Assembly (NCBI RefSeq): GCF_947500705.1
Contig: NZ_CANMSY010000002.1
Coordinates: forward strand, 248,001 to 312,000
Direction of reading: 5' to 3'
DNA length: 64,000 nt
Source: an uncultured Brachybacterium sp.
GTDB lineage: Bacteria; Actinomycetota; Actinomycetes; Actinomycetales; Dermabacteraceae
The first letter of the stretch is position 1. Each line of letters starts with the position of its first letter. A program made the translations under genes and the position numbers. Under the pieces are notes generated by a model. The model did not search any database, was not told where the DNA came from, and was given only the letters and a program-made list of their open reading frames with translations. Shown here piece by piece: positions 26,209 to 35,002 of the stretch.

Positions 26209-27645
26209 TCAGTCCACGAGCTGCAGCAGCGCGTTCTCGATCAGCTCGGGCATCGCCGGGTGGATCCAGTACTGGGTGGCGGTGATGTCCCGGGCGGTCT
26301 GCCCGGTGCTCATCGCCTGGATCAGCAGCTGGACGAGGGTGGTCGCCTCGGGACCGATCAGGTGCGCACCGAGGATCTCGGTGGTCTCCGCGTCGACGAT
26401 CAGCTTCGTGAACCCGGTGGTGTCCTCCATCGCCCAGCCATAGGCGATCGAGGCGTACTCCTGGACCGCGACCTTCACCGTGCGACCGCTGCGCCGGGCC
26501 TGCTCCTCGTCCATCCCCACCCAGGCGACCTGCGGATGGGTGAACACGCCGCTGGGGATCGGCATGGTGTCGCTGCGGCGCAGCTGCTCGGGGTGCAGGA
26601 TGTTGTGCCGCACGATGCGCTGCTCATGGTTGGCGACATGCTTGAGCTGGTGCGCGCTGGAGAGGTCGCCGAAGGACCACAGCCCCTCGAGCACCTTCCC
26701 GCCACCGAGCACGCGCTGGTGCTCGTCCACCTCCACCCGGCCGTCGGCGGCGATGTCGATGCCGGCGGCATCGACGTCCAGCAGGTCCGAGTTCGGGCGG
26801 CGGCCGATGGCGACCAGCAGCTCGTCGGCCTGGATCAGCACCTCGGCGCCATCCCGCTCGCCGCGCAGCTCGATGCCCTCAGCGGTGCGACGCACCGAGG
26901 TCGTGCTCAGCCCCCGCTCCAGCCGCAGCCGCTGGCCGAGGATCTGGGTGAGCCGGGAGGAGACGTCCGCGTCCGCGGAGCGCAGCACCTGCTGGGAACG
27001 GGCGATCAGGGTGACCTCCACGCCGAACGAGGCGAAGACGTGCGCCATCTCCACCGCGATCACGCCGGAGCCCAGGATCGCGAGCGAGGCCGGGAGCCGG
27101 TCGATCCGCATGATGGTGTCGGAGGTGTGGGGCTCCGCCTCGGCGAGACCCTCGATCGGCGGCAGCGTCGGGCGCGATCCAGCGCCGAGCACGATGGTGT
27201 CGGCGCTGATCGTCTGCACGGAACTCCCCTCGCCGTCGTGCCCACGCACTTCGAGCGTCTTCGGGCCCGTGAAGCGAGCGGTGCCGCGCAGCAGGGTGAG
27301 GTTCGCATTGTCCTCATGGTCGCGGCGGTACTGCTCCCCGCCGGTGGAGATCGCGTCGATGCGCCCGAAGATGCGGTCACGGATCGCCGGCCAGTCCACC
27401 TGGCTCAGCTGCTCGGTGAGCCCGAAGCGGGCGGCTTCGGCCGGGGTGTGGGCGAGGTTCGCAGTGTGCACGAACATCTTGGTGGGGATGCACCCGAGAT
27501 TGATGCAGGTGCCGCCGAAGACGTGGTCCGGGCCCACGCCGCGGTCGATCTGGACGATGCTGCGGCCTGCGAACTCCGGGCCGGGGAAGGAATTCGCGGA
27601 GCCGGAGCCGATCAGGGCGATGTCGTAATGCGTCACGTCGGTCAT
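26209..27645 (-). CDS. mtr: Mycothione reductase
   Basis: A 478-residue FAD-dependent disulfide oxidoreductase that reduces oxidised mycothiol with NADPH. The FAD site is IALIGSGSAN, the redox disulfide is C47/C52 in GGTCINLGCIPTKM, the NADPH site is LAILGSGVIAVEMAH, and the C-terminal active-site His-Glu pair is in YWIHPAMPELIENALLQL, a form typical of mycothione rather than lipoamide or glutathione reductases. Mycothiol is specific to actinobacteria, which supports the host assignment. It starts at ATG 27645, 6 nt after TAGCCT. Confidence 0.88.
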   Translation of the reverse strand: MTDVTHYDIALIGSGSANSFPGPEFAGRSIVQIDRGVGPDHVFGGTCINLGCIPTKMFVHTANLAHTPAEAARFGLTEQLSQVDWPAIRDRIFGRIDAISTGGEQYRRDHEDNANLTLLRGTARFTGPKTLEVRGHDGEGSSVQTISADTIVLGAGSRPTLPPIEGLAEAEPHTSDTIMRIDRLPASLAILGSGVIAVEMAHVFASFGVEVTLIARSQQVLRSADADVSSRLTQILGQRLRLERGLSTTSVRRTAEGIELRGERDGAEVLIQADELLVAIGRRPNSDLLDVDAAGIDIAADGRVEVDEHQRVLGGGKVLEGLWSFGDLSSAHQLKHVANHEQRIVRHNILHPEQLRRSDTMPIPSGVFTHPQVAWVGMDEEQARRSGRTVKVAVQEYASIAYGWAMEDTTGFTKLIVDAETTEILGAHLIGPEATTLVQLLIQAMSTGQTARDITATQYWIHPAMPELIENALLQLVD

Positions 27646-27651
27646 CGCCCC

Positions 27652-27657
27652 AGGCTA
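27652..27657 (-). promoter_or_regulatory. -10 element TAGCCT, leaderless mtr
   Basis: On the minus strand TAGCCT is followed by GGGGCG and ATG 27645. Confidence 0.5.
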
Positions 27658-27738
27658 GCCGGGGTGGCGTCCGAGGATGGCACAATGACGCGAGCGTGGG
27701 ATGGTCCGCGCTCCGTTGCGTTCCGAGGAGTCTGCTCG

Positions 27739-30126
27739 ATGTCTGCTTCGCCCCGTTCCGCCCACCATCCCGCCGATGCCCACGATCTGATCCGCGTGCG
27801 CGGTGCCCGGGTGAACAACCTCCGCGACATCTCCCTCGACATCCCCAAACGGCGGCTGACGGTCTTCACCGGGGTCTCCGGCTCGGGCAAGAGCTCGCTC
27901 GTGTTCGGTACCATCGCCGCCGAGTCGCAGCGGATGATCAACGAGACCTACAGCTCCTTCGTGCAGGGGTTCATGCCCCAGCTGGCGCGGCCCGATGTGG
28001 ACTCCCTGGAGGGCCTGACCACCGCGATCATCGTCGACCAGGAGCGGATGGGCGCGAACGTCCGCTCGACCGTCGGCACCGTCACCGATGCCAACGCCTA
28101 CCTGCGCACCCTGTTCTCCAAGCTCGCCGAGCCGCACGTCGGCGGCCCTGGCGCGTATTCCTTCAACGTCCCCAGCGTGAGTGCCGCCGGGGCGATGACG
28201 GTGCAGAGGGGTGACAGGACCATCGCGGAGAAGGCGAGCTACTCCCGGGTCGGTGGGATGTGCCCGCGCTGCGAGGGCATGGGGCAGGTCACCGATCTGG
28301 ATCTCACCGAGCTGTTCGACGAGGACAAGTCGCTCGAGGAGGGTCCGTTCCTGGTGCCGGGGTACTCGGCCGGCGGCTGGTACGAGAAGCTCTTCGCCTC
28401 CTCCGGCTTCTTCCCGGCTGATCAGCCGATCAAGTCCTTCACCAAACGTCAGCTCCACGACTTCCTGTACAAGGAGCCCACCAAGGTGAAGCTCGACGGG
28501 GCGAACATGACCTATGAGGGCCTGATCCCCAAGATCCAGAAGTCGATGCTGTCCAAGGACCGCGACTCGATGCAGCCGCATGTGCGGGCCTTCGTGGATC
28601 GGGCGGTCACCTTCATCGTGTGCCCGGACTGCGAGGGGACGCGGCTCGCTGAGCACGCCCGCAGCTCACGGATCGACGGGATCTCGATCGCCGACGCGAC
28701 CGCCCTGCAGATCACCGACCTCGCGGCATGGATCACTGCTGTGCGCTCGCGGCACGGCAGCGCGAGCGTCGCCCCGCTGCTGACGAACCTCTCCGCCCTC
28801 CTGGACGCCTTCGTGCGGATCGGCCTGGGCTATCTCTCCCTGGACCGGCCCTCGGGCACCCTCTCGGGGGGTGAATCTCAGCGCACCCGCATGATCCGCC
28901 ACCTCGGTTCGGCGCTCACCGACGTCACCTATGTGTTCGACGAACCGACGATCGGGCTGCACCCCCATGACATCGCGACCATGAACTCGCTGCTGGAGGA
29001 CCTGCGGGACAAGGGCAACACGGTGCTCGTGGTCGAGCACAAGCCCGAGACGATCGCGATCGCCGATCACGTCATCGATCTCGGCCCGCGGGCGGGTTCC
29101 GAGGGCGGCGTCGTGCAGTACGAGGGGGATCTGGCCGGGCTGCGCGCCTCGGGGACCCTGACCGGCGCGCACCTGGACCGCAGGGTATCGCTCAAGGAGG
29201 AGGTCCGCACGCGCTCCGGAGTGCTCGAGATCCGCGGTGCCGACCAGCACAATCTGCGCTCCGTGGACGTGGACATCCCACTCGGGGTGCTCACCGTGAT
29301 CACCGGTGTCGCCGGTTCCGGGAAGAGCTCGCTGGTGCACGGCTCGCTGCCGAAGGACGCCGGCGTGATCGCGGTGGACCAGACCGCGATCCGCGGCTCC
29401 CGACGCTCCAACCCGGCGACCTACACCGGGCTGCTGGAACCGATCCGGAAGGCGTTCGCGAAGGCCAATGGGGTCAAGCCCGCCCTGTTCTCGAACAACT
29501 CCGAGGGCGCCTGCCCCGTCTGCAAGGGCACCGGGGTGATCTACACCGAGCTCGGCTTCATGGAGACCGTCGCCGCCCCCTGCGAGGAGTGCGAGGGTCG
29601 GAGGTTCCGCACCGATGTGCTCGACTATCGCTTCGGGGGGAAGAACATCGCCGAGGTGCTCGCACTCTCGGTCGCCCAGGCCCGGGAGCTGTTCTCCGCC
29701 GCGGAGACGAAGGTGCCGGCCGCCGCGAAGTTGCTGGGCCACCTGGACGAGGTGGGGCTCGGCTATCTCACCATCGGCCAGCCGCTGACGACGCTGTCGG
29801 GCGGTGAGCGCCAGCGCCTCAAGCTCGCCACGCACATGGGCGACACGGGAGGGATCTACGTGCTCGACGAGCCGACCACCGGCCTGCACCTGGCCGATGT
29901 GGACCAGCTGCTCACCCTGCTGGACGGCCTGGTGGACTCCGGGAAGACCGTGATCGTCATCGAGCATCATCAGGCGGTGATGGCCCACGCCGATCACCTC
30001 ATCGATCTGGGACCGGGGGCCGGACAGGAGGGCGGCCGGATCGTCTTCGAGGGCTCCCCCGCCGCGCTGGTCGCCGACGCCTCGACCCTCACCGGGAAGC
30101 ATCTGCATCAGTACGTCGGCGCCTGA
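27739..30126 (+). CDS. UvrA-like ABC ATPase (class II UvrA / DrrC type)
   Basis: ATG 27739 follows CGAGGAG. The 795-residue protein is about 150 residues shorter than UvrA. It has two ABC modules: Walker A GVSGSGKSSLVF with signature TLSGGESQRTRM, then GVAGSGKSSLVHG with TLSGGERQRLKL and Walker B VLDEPTTGL. Zinc-finger cysteines remain (CPRCEGMG, CPDCEGTR, CPVCKGTG, CEECEGRR). The UvrB-binding and insertion regions of true UvrA appear shortened. Such paralogues act in DNA-damage tolerance or as drug self-resistance proteins (DrrC of the daunorubicin cluster). The RlmA-type methyltransferase gene follows 57 nt later. Confidence 0.85.
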   Translation: MSASPRSAHHPADAHDLIRVRGARVNNLRDISLDIPKRRLTVFTGVSGSGKSSLVFGTIAAESQRMINETYSSFVQGFMPQLARPDVDSLEGLTTAIIVDQERMGANVRSTVGTVTDANAYLRTLFSKLAEPHVGGPGAYSFNVPSVSAAGAMTVQRGDRTIAEKASYSRVGGMCPRCEGMGQVTDLDLTELFDEDKSLEEGPFLVPGYSAGGWYEKLFASSGFFPADQPIKSFTKRQLHDFLYKEPTKVKLDGANMTYEGLIPKIQKSMLSKDRDSMQPHVRAFVDRAVTFIVCPDCEGTRLAEHARSSRIDGISIADATALQITDLAAWITAVRSRHGSASVAPLLTNLSALLDAFVRIGLGYLSLDRPSGTLSGGESQRTRMIRHLGSALTDVTYVFDEPTIGLHPHDIATMNSLLEDLRDKGNTVLVVEHKPETIAIADHVIDLGPRAGSEGGVVQYEGDLAGLRASGTLTGAHLDRRVSLKEEVRTRSGVLEIRGADQHNLRSVDVDIPLGVLTVITGVAGSGKSSLVHGSLPKDAGVIAVDQTAIRGSRRSNPATYTGLLEPIRKAFAKANGVKPALFSNNSEGACPVCKGTGVIYTELGFMETVAAPCEECEGRRFRTDVLDYRFGGKNIAEVLALSVAQARELFSAAETKVPAAAKLLGHLDEVGLGYLTIGQPLTTLSGGERQRLKLATHMGDTGGIYVLDEPTTGLHLADVDQLLTLLDGLVDSGKTVIVIEHHQAVMAHADHLIDLGPGAGQEGGRIVFEGSPAALVADASTLTGKHLHQYVGA

Positions 30127-30169
30127 GCGCGCACATCGATCCGCGCAGTCGAGCCGTCCCCGCCCCACG

Positions 30170-30175
30170 TACCCT
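30170..30175 (+). promoter_or_regulatory. -10 element TACCCT, leaderless start of methyltransferase
   Basis: TACCCT is followed by 7 nt and GTG 30183. A GTG at 30177 would lie too close, so 30183 is preferred. Confidence 0.45.
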
Positions 30176-30182
30176 GGTGCTC

Positions 30183-31022
30183 GTGTCCCGTCCCGTCCCC
30201 GCTCCCCTCGCCTCCTGGCTCGACAGTCTGGTCTGCCCGCGCTGCCGACGCGCGCTGGAGCTCGTGGACCGCACGCTGCGCTGCGCCGAGCGGCATTCCT
30301 TCGACATCGCTCGGGCCGGCTACGTCTCGCTGCTCACCGGAACGCCTGCCACCAGCGGCGATGACGACGATATGGCGCGAGCCCGCGACACCTTCCTGGC
30401 CACCGGCGCCTATGCCCCGTTGCAGGACGCGATCGCGGATCTCGCTCCGAGCGCCGCCCGCAGGATCCTCGACATCGGAGGCGGCACCGGCTACTACCTG
30501 GCGGGGCTTCTCGACCAGCTTCCCGCTGCGCAGGGACTGGGGGTGGACACCTCGGTGAGAGCGCTGCGCTTCGCCGCTCGTGCTCATCCGCGCGCCGCGG
30601 CGGCGAGCTGGGACGTGTTCACCCGCTTCCCCCTGCGGGACGCCGTCGCCGATCTGGTGCTCGATGTGTTCGCGCCCCGCAATCCGGAGCAGTTCGCGCG
30701 GGTGCTGGAGCCCGGTGGCCATCTCCTGGTGGTGCGGCCCGACGCCGATCATCTCGCCCAGCTGCGCGCACAGGTCCCGGGCATGGTCGGTGTGGACCCT
30801 CGCAAGGAGGAACGCCTGCATGAGGCCCTGGATCCGCTGTTCACCACCGTCCGGACCGTGCCCGTGCGCTTCGATCTGTCCCTCGGCGCCGCCCTCGCCC
30901 GGGACCTGGTGGCCATGACGCCGAGCGCACGCCATGTGGCCGACGAACAGCTCCGGCCGCTGCTGACCGGCACCCGTGAGGTCACCGTCTCCGTACGGGC
31001 GAGCCTCCACCGTCGGCGCTGA
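30183..31022 (+). CDS. RlmA-type 23S rRNA (guanine-N1)-methyltransferase
   Basis: About 279 residues. An N-terminal zinc site (LVCPRCRRALELVDRTLRC then ERHSFD) is followed by DIARAGYVSLL and a class I SAM domain (ILDIGGGTGYYLA, LGVDTS, LVLDVFAPRN, LEPGGHLLVV). This is the RlmA(I)/RlmA(II) (TlrB) layout; RlmA(I) methylates G745 and RlmA(II) G748 of 23S rRNA, the latter giving tylosin resistance. Which guanine is modified cannot be told. A start at GTG 30177 is possible but a -10 box argues for 30183. Confidence 0.82.
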   Translation: MSRPVPAPLASWLDSLVCPRCRRALELVDRTLRCAERHSFDIARAGYVSLLTGTPATSGDDDDMARARDTFLATGAYAPLQDAIADLAPSAARRILDIGGGTGYYLAGLLDQLPAAQGLGVDTSVRALRFAARAHPRAAAASWDVFTRFPLRDAVADLVLDVFAPRNPEQFARVLEPGGHLLVVRPDADHLAQLRAQVPGMVGVDPRKEERLHEALDPLFTTVRTVPVRFDLSLGAALARDLVAMTPSARHVADEQLRPLLTGTREVTVSVRASLHRRR

Positions 31023-31148
31023 ATCTTGCGCCGACCCGCAGAGGTCGATCCCCGCGCCTCACCGCGACACCCTGACCTGATGGCTGGCGCTCGCGCTGTG
31101 CTCACCTAGGCTGGGAGGTCCGAGACCCTCAGGGAAGAAGGAGCGTCC

Positions 31149-31970
31149 GTGGCAGATCGCCGCTGCGTATTCATCGATTTCGACGGCACCTTCGCACATC
31201 GCGGGGTGGCCCCACGGGCCCACGCGGACGCCGTCCGTCAAGCACGCGAGAACGGGCACGTGATCCTGCTGTGCACCGGCCGACCCCGATCCATAGTCGC
31301 CGACGAGGTCGCGGCGCTCTTCGACGGCGTGGTGGCCTCCGCCGGCGGCTGGATCGACGTCGGCGGCCGGCTGCTGCGTGATCATCGCTTCCCCGAGGGG
31401 CTGGGTCCACGCGCGGTCGAGGTGCTGCAGCGTCACGACATCCCGTTCACCCTGGAGACCCCGGAGGCGCTGCTGTGCACGCCGCGTTCCGCCCGCGAAC
31501 TGCGCACCCGGGTGCGCCCGCCGCTGCCGGAGGACGGCGTGGGCAACGGCCTGCAGGACCTGATCGATGCGATCGTCATGCCCGAGGATCTGGCGTCCGT
31601 CTCCTTCGCGAAGATCTCCCTGTGGGGGTCGCCGGTCAGGATCGAGCAGCTGGCTGCGGAGATCGGGCCCGAGGTGGGGGCCCTGCCCAACTCGATGACG
31701 GCGGACGTCAGCTCCGGGGAGCTGCATCTGGTCTCGATCGACAAGGCCGACGGGGTGCGGATCGTCGCCGATCATCTGGGGATGCCTCTCGCCTCGACGG
31801 TCGGCATCGGTGACGGGATGAACGATCTGGGCATGCTGCGGGCGACCGGGACCGCGATCGCGATCGACGGCGCCCCCGCAGAGGTTCTGGAGGCCGCCGG
31901 AGGCTGTACGGTGCCGGGGCCTCTCGAGCACGGCATCGTCACTGCCTTCGAGCACCTCGGAATGCTCTGA
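31149..31970 (+). CDS. HAD hydrolase, Cof subfamily
   Basis: A 273-residue phosphatase. Motif I is CVFIDFDGTF with D10 and D12, motif II CTGRP, and motif IV GIGDGMNDLGML. The middle carries the C2B cap domain typical of Cof-type sugar-phosphate phosphatases. The gene starts at GTG 31149 after AAGAAGGAG, with TAGGCT about 40 nt upstream as a possible -10. The substrate is unknown. Confidence 0.85.
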   Translation: MADRRCVFIDFDGTFAHRGVAPRAHADAVRQARENGHVILLCTGRPRSIVADEVAALFDGVVASAGGWIDVGGRLLRDHRFPEGLGPRAVEVLQRHDIPFTLETPEALLCTPRSARELRTRVRPPLPEDGVGNGLQDLIDAIVMPEDLASVSFAKISLWGSPVRIEQLAAEIGPEVGALPNSMTADVSSGELHLVSIDKADGVRIVADHLGMPLASTVGIGDGMNDLGMLRATGTAIAIDGAPAEVLEAAGGCTVPGPLEHGIVTAFEHLGML

Positions 31971-32021
31971 GCCGGGAGGCCCCAAGGGCGCGGACCTCTC
32001 CCCCGGACTCGATGCGCCAGG

Positions 32022-32843
32022 TCAGCTGCGTCGGTGCAGACCCACCAGCACCAGCCCGGCCGCGGTCACCAGGGCGCCGGCTCCGAGCATGATCACTCCC
32101 TGAGGCATCATCGCCGCCTGGAAGTGCCCCTCGAAGACCTGGACGACCGGGCCGAGGAAGGCCGTCTGGTCGATCGAGTCGGGCACGACGGCCTCCACCT
32201 GCTCGCCGATCCACCAGACTCCCGCCCCAGCCAGGATCCCGCCGAGGCCGGCCATGATCAGCAGGGCGCGGCGATGGGAGGCGATCAGCAGGGCCAGGGC
32301 GAGCAGCACGAGCGCCGCTGGACCCGTCCACTGCGCCCACGGAGTCACGGCGGAGGCGCGGGTCAGCAGCGGGACGTCGGGGATGCTGGCCAGGGTGATC
32401 GTCGCGTCCTCGGGGCGCGGGATCTCGATCGGCAGCTTCTCCTCGACCGGGGTGAGGATCCGGTCGATCACCGGAGCGAGGTCGACGTCCAGGTCCGAGG
32501 CGCCCGGGGAGAAGAGCGCCCCGTGCACCTCGGACATGGTGGCATTCCACAGCGTGGCGTACACGCCGGTGCCGGTCAGCGCCGCCGCCTGCTCCTCGGC
32601 CAGCGGCGCGAGGCTCTCCTCGATCCAGCCCGGGATCCGCTCGTCGCCCATGAGCATCTCGACGGCGCTGTCGCTCATGGTGCGCTGGAAGTCGGGATCC
32701 TCGGCAAGGGGCTCGGTGATGGCGAGGAAGCCCTCGCGCTCGACCACGTGGTGATGGAGCCAGGTGGTCGGCGCCCACAGCGCACCGAGCACGACGGCGA
32801 GGAGGAGCAGGGCGACGGCAGAGAGATCACGGACGGAGGACAC
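32022..32843 (-). CDS. Predicted membrane protein, unknown function
   Basis: A 273-residue protein with one N-terminal helix (AVALLLLAVVLGALWAPTTWL), an extracytoplasmic region of about 130 residues (rich in acidic and Leu residues), and three C-terminal helices (LVLLALALLI, LIMAGLGGILAGAGVWWIG, VIMLGAGALVTAAGLVLVG). No enzymatic motif was seen. Such four-helix proteins with a large loop are widespread in actinobacteria but uncharacterised. GTG 32843 is chosen, because TACCGT lies 6 nt upstream; GTG 32849 would overlap the -10 region. Confidence 0.75.
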   Translation of the reverse strand: MSSVRDLSAVALLLLAVVLGALWAPTTWLHHHVVEREGFLAITEPLAEDPDFQRTMSDSAVEMLMGDERIPGWIEESLAPLAEEQAAALTGTGVYATLWNATMSEVHGALFSPGASDLDVDLAPVIDRILTPVEEKLPIEIPRPEDATITLASIPDVPLLTRASAVTPWAQWTGPAALVLLALALLIASHRRALLIMAGLGGILAGAGVWWIGEQVEAVVPDSIDQTAFLGPVVQVFEGHFQAAMMPQGVIMLGAGALVTAAGLVLVGLHRRS

Positions 32844-32849
32844 GTGCAC

Positions 32850-32855
32850 ACGGTA
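32850..32855 (-). promoter_or_regulatory. -10 element TACCGT, leaderless start
   Basis: On the minus strand TACCGT is followed by GTGCAC and GTG 32843. Confidence 0.45.
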
Positions 32856-32894
32856 CCGGTCCCGGGTGCACGGAGTCGGGAGCCGCGGAATGAC

Positions 32895-32931
32895 AGCGGC
32901 CCCGCACCACGACGTGGTGCGGGGCCGCTTC
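32895..32931. terminator. Terminator after NlpC/P60 gene
   Basis: A perfect 16-bp stem (32895-32910 and 32914-32929) with GAC loop lies just past the stop codon of the minus-strand NlpC/P60 gene. Confidence 0.8.
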
Positions 32932-32942
32932 GGCGAGGAAGC

Positions 32943-33911
32943 TCAGCCGACGCGGATGAAGGTCCAGCTGCCGGAGAAGATGTTGCGCTCGGAGGTGTCC
33001 ACGCGGCTGTTGCCGGCGTCAACGAACTGGTTGCCGCCGGCGTAGATGCCGATGTGACCGGGCTTGTAGACCAGGTCGCCGGGACGTGCCTCGGAGCGGG
33101 AGATGACGGTGCCGGCAGCTGCCTGGTCACCGGCGCCGCGCGGCAGGTTGACGCCGTGCTGGGCGTAGACCCACTGGACGAAGCCGGAGCAGTCCCAGCC
33201 GGAGGGGGAGGTGCCGCCGTAGACGTAGGGGGTGCCGATGCCGGAGCGTGCGGTGGCCAGGATCGAGCCGCCCTTGGCTGCGGAGGGAGCCGGAGCGGAC
33301 TTCTCCTCGGTCTTCTCCTGCGTGGAGGACTGGGAGGAGCTCGACTCGGAGGAGCTCGACCCGGAGGAGCTCGACTCGGAGGGGCCGGACTCCTCCTGCT
33401 CGGAGCCGCTCTCGCGGCTGGAGCGCTCCTCGGAACGCGAGGCGCTGTCGTCCCCGCGGGTCTCGGTGCCCTCGCTGGACGAGTCGTCCTGCGCGGTGGA
33501 CTGCTCCTGCTCGGCGGCCTCGAGCTCAGCGGCCTCGAGCTCGGCGGCTTCACGCTCAGCGGCCTCGAGCTCGGCGGCTTCACGCTCAGCGGCCTCGGCG
33601 GCAGCGATCTCCTCCTCGGTGGGACCCACCTCGATGGAGATGGTGCCGGCGACCGGAGCGAGCGCGGGCTCGGCCTCAGCGGTCGCGACCTCGATGGCCG
33701 GGATGCCCACGGGGGCGATGGCGGGGCTCAGCTGCGCGGAGGCGGCATCTGCCTGGGGTGCGTCGGCCTGCGGATCGGCCGTCGCGGCGGCCGCTCCTCC
33801 GAACAGCATGGCGGCGGCCATCGCTGCACCGGCACCGGCGCGTCCCGCCCGGGAGACGGGGGTCACCGTGCGCATGGCGCGGCGGTGGGTGTTGTTCGCA
33901 GTTTTCGACAC
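32943..33911 (-). CDS. NlpC/P60 peptidoglycan endopeptidase
   Basis: Start at GTG 33911 gives 322 residues. A signal peptide (hydrophobic core AGAGAAMAAAMLFGGAAAA, cleavage near ATA-DPQ) is followed by a Glu/Ala coiled-coil repeat of the type EAAELEAAERE, a Ser/Glu-rich linker, and a C-terminal NlpC/P60 domain. The catalytic Cys is C241 in WDCSGFVQW and the His is H286 in PGHIGIY. It cleaves stem-peptide bonds at the septum or cell surface. It resembles the actinobacterial RipA/Rpf-associated hydrolases. An unusually structured leader of about 115 nt precedes it. Confidence 0.87.
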   Translation of the reverse strand: MSKTANNTHRRAMRTVTPVSRAGRAGAGAAMAAAMLFGGAAAATADPQADAPQADAASAQLSPAIAPVGIPAIEVATAEAEPALAPVAGTISIEVGPTEEEIAAAEAAEREAAELEAAEREAAELEAAELEAAEQEQSTAQDDSSSEGTETRGDDSASRSEERSSRESGSEQEESGPSESSSSGSSSSESSSSQSSTQEKTEEKSAPAPSAAKGGSILATARSGIGTPYVYGGTSPSGWDCSGFVQWVYAQHGVNLPRGAGDQAAAGTVISRSEARPGDLVYKPGHIGIYAGGNQFVDAGNSRVDTSERNIFSGSWTFIRVG

Positions 33912-34026
33912 GTTGTGGCTCCCAGCCCCGGGGTAAGACCCTCGCGCAGCTCCGACGTCCCGCATCCCGTTCCGGTGCGCGTGGGGCTTCCGGAGGGAGT
34001 GCCGAGGACCTTGTCGCCTTGGCACG
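33912..34026 (-). promoter_or_regulatory. Structured 5' leader of NlpC/P60 gene, possible riboswitch
   Basis: Read on the minus strand the leader begins with GAGGGCGTGCC, which can pair with GGCACTCCCTC 30 nt later (11 positions, one mismatch). AGCCCC downstream can pair with GGGGCT close to the start codon. The c-di-AMP (ydaO/yuaA) riboswitch is known to precede this gene family in actinobacteria, but I do not recognise its consensus here; class unassigned. Confidence 0.35.
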
Positions 34027-34032
34027 CCCTCG

Positions 34033-34062
34033 AGACTAGGTGCCGCGACCCGTCCGCGTCAG
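34033..34062 (-). promoter_or_regulatory. Promoter of NlpC/P60 gene
   Basis: On the minus strand CTGACG (34062-34057) and TAGTCT (34038-34033) are separated by 18 nt. Transcription would start near 34026. Confidence 0.45.
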
Positions 34063-34100
34063 GGTGACAGGAAGCTTCTGGGGAGAGCTTGACGGAGCCT

Positions 34101-34820
34101 TTACCCGGCGGTCTGCGTCGTCACATGGAGCTGATCGGCCACCACGTCACCCACGGCGACCTCGCCTCCCACGGGGCCCCGCAGCACGAAGCTGCCCGCC
34201 ACTCTCTCCACTGCTATCTGAGCCCCGGGAAGAATGCCCTGACGTGCGAGTTCTCCGAGCAGCGCGACGTCGCTCTGGATCCGTTCCCCGATGCGCTCCA
34301 GGCGCACCTGGCGGGTCTCGCCATCGGCGACCGCCTCGCTCAGCTCGCGAGCGGGGTTGGAGGGGTCTTTACCTGCCAAGGTGGTCTGGGTCTCGTCGAT
34401 CCCGAGGGCGGCGAGGCCCGGGATCGGGTTGCCGTAGGGGTCCACGTAGGGCGGGGTCATCTGCTGGGCGAGCCGCTTCTCTACCTCGAGGCTCATGACG
34501 TGCTCCCAGCGGCACGCCTCCTCATGGACGTGCGCGTAGTCCAGGCCGATCACATCCAGCAGATGCCGCTCGGCGAGGCGATGCTTGCGCATCACGTCGG
34601 TGGCCACCGAGGTTCCCTCCTCGGTCAGCCGGATCCGCCGCTGATCATCGAGATGGAGCAGGCCGTCCCGCTCCATGCGGGCGACGGTCTGGGAGACCGT
34701 GGGGCCGGAGTGGCCCAGACGCTCAGCGATGCGGGCCCGCATAGGGGCTATGCCGGCCTCATGGAGCTCGAACACCGTCTTCAGATACATCTCTGTGGTG
34801 TCGATGAGATCTCCGGACAC
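34101..34820 (-). CDS. DtxR/IdeR-family metal-dependent repressor
   Basis: A 239-residue regulator. The N-terminal winged helix (residues 1-72) has the metal-linked Met in TTEMYLKT and the recognition region SGPTVSQTVARMERDGLL. The dimerisation domain contains the metal ligands in RKHRLAERHLLDV and EEACRWEHVMS, matching C102/E105/H106 and H79/E83 of DtxR. A C-terminal SH3-like FeoA domain (from about residue 160) ends GGEVAVGDVVADQLHV. It probably represses iron-uptake or manganese genes when loaded with Fe2+ or Mn2+. A GAGGAGG site precedes the ATG. Confidence 0.9.
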   Translation of the reverse strand: MSGDLIDTTEMYLKTVFELHEAGIAPMRARIAERLGHSGPTVSQTVARMERDGLLHLDDQRRIRLTEEGTSVATDVMRKHRLAERHLLDVIGLDYAHVHEEACRWEHVMSLEVEKRLAQQMTPPYVDPYGNPIPGLAALGIDETQTTLAGKDPSNPARELSEAVADGETRQVRLERIGERIQSDVALLGELARQGILPGAQIAVERVAGSFVLRGPVGGEVAVGDVVADQLHVTTQTAG

Positions 34821-34914
34821 GGGCCCTCCTCAGTAGCTGCACGACTGGCTCGGACCAGCTTAGTCTGCGCACCGGGAGGCCATCGGCGATTACGCCACCG
34901 GCGTCGGGCGGGGA

Positions 34915-34959
34915 CGGGAGCTCGGCGCGGGCTCAGGCGGGAGCTCGGCGCGGGCTCAG
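34915..34959. repeat. 23-bp tandem repeat
   Basis: CGGGAGCTCGGCGCGGGCTCAG-type units begin at 34915 and 34938. The 17-bp core CGGGAGCTCGGCGCGGG also occurs at about 3434-3450, within the start of the MFS gene. Confidence 0.75.
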
Positions 34960-35002
34960 TCCCCGCTCCCCCACCCCTCAGAACACGCCGCACCACTGCA
35001 CT

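Noticed and set aside
26260-27738. Extension of the UvrA-like frame upstream over the whole antisense of mycothione reductase (1288 codons)
   Set aside because: The UvrA-like fold begins at ATG 27739 with a Shine-Dalgarno sequence; the upstream part is antisense to mtr and lacks any motif.
32034-34067. A 677-codon plus-strand frame opposite the membrane protein and NlpC/P60 gene
   Set aside because: It is a low-complexity Gly/Leu/Asp shadow of the Glu/Ala/Ser repeats on the minus strand.
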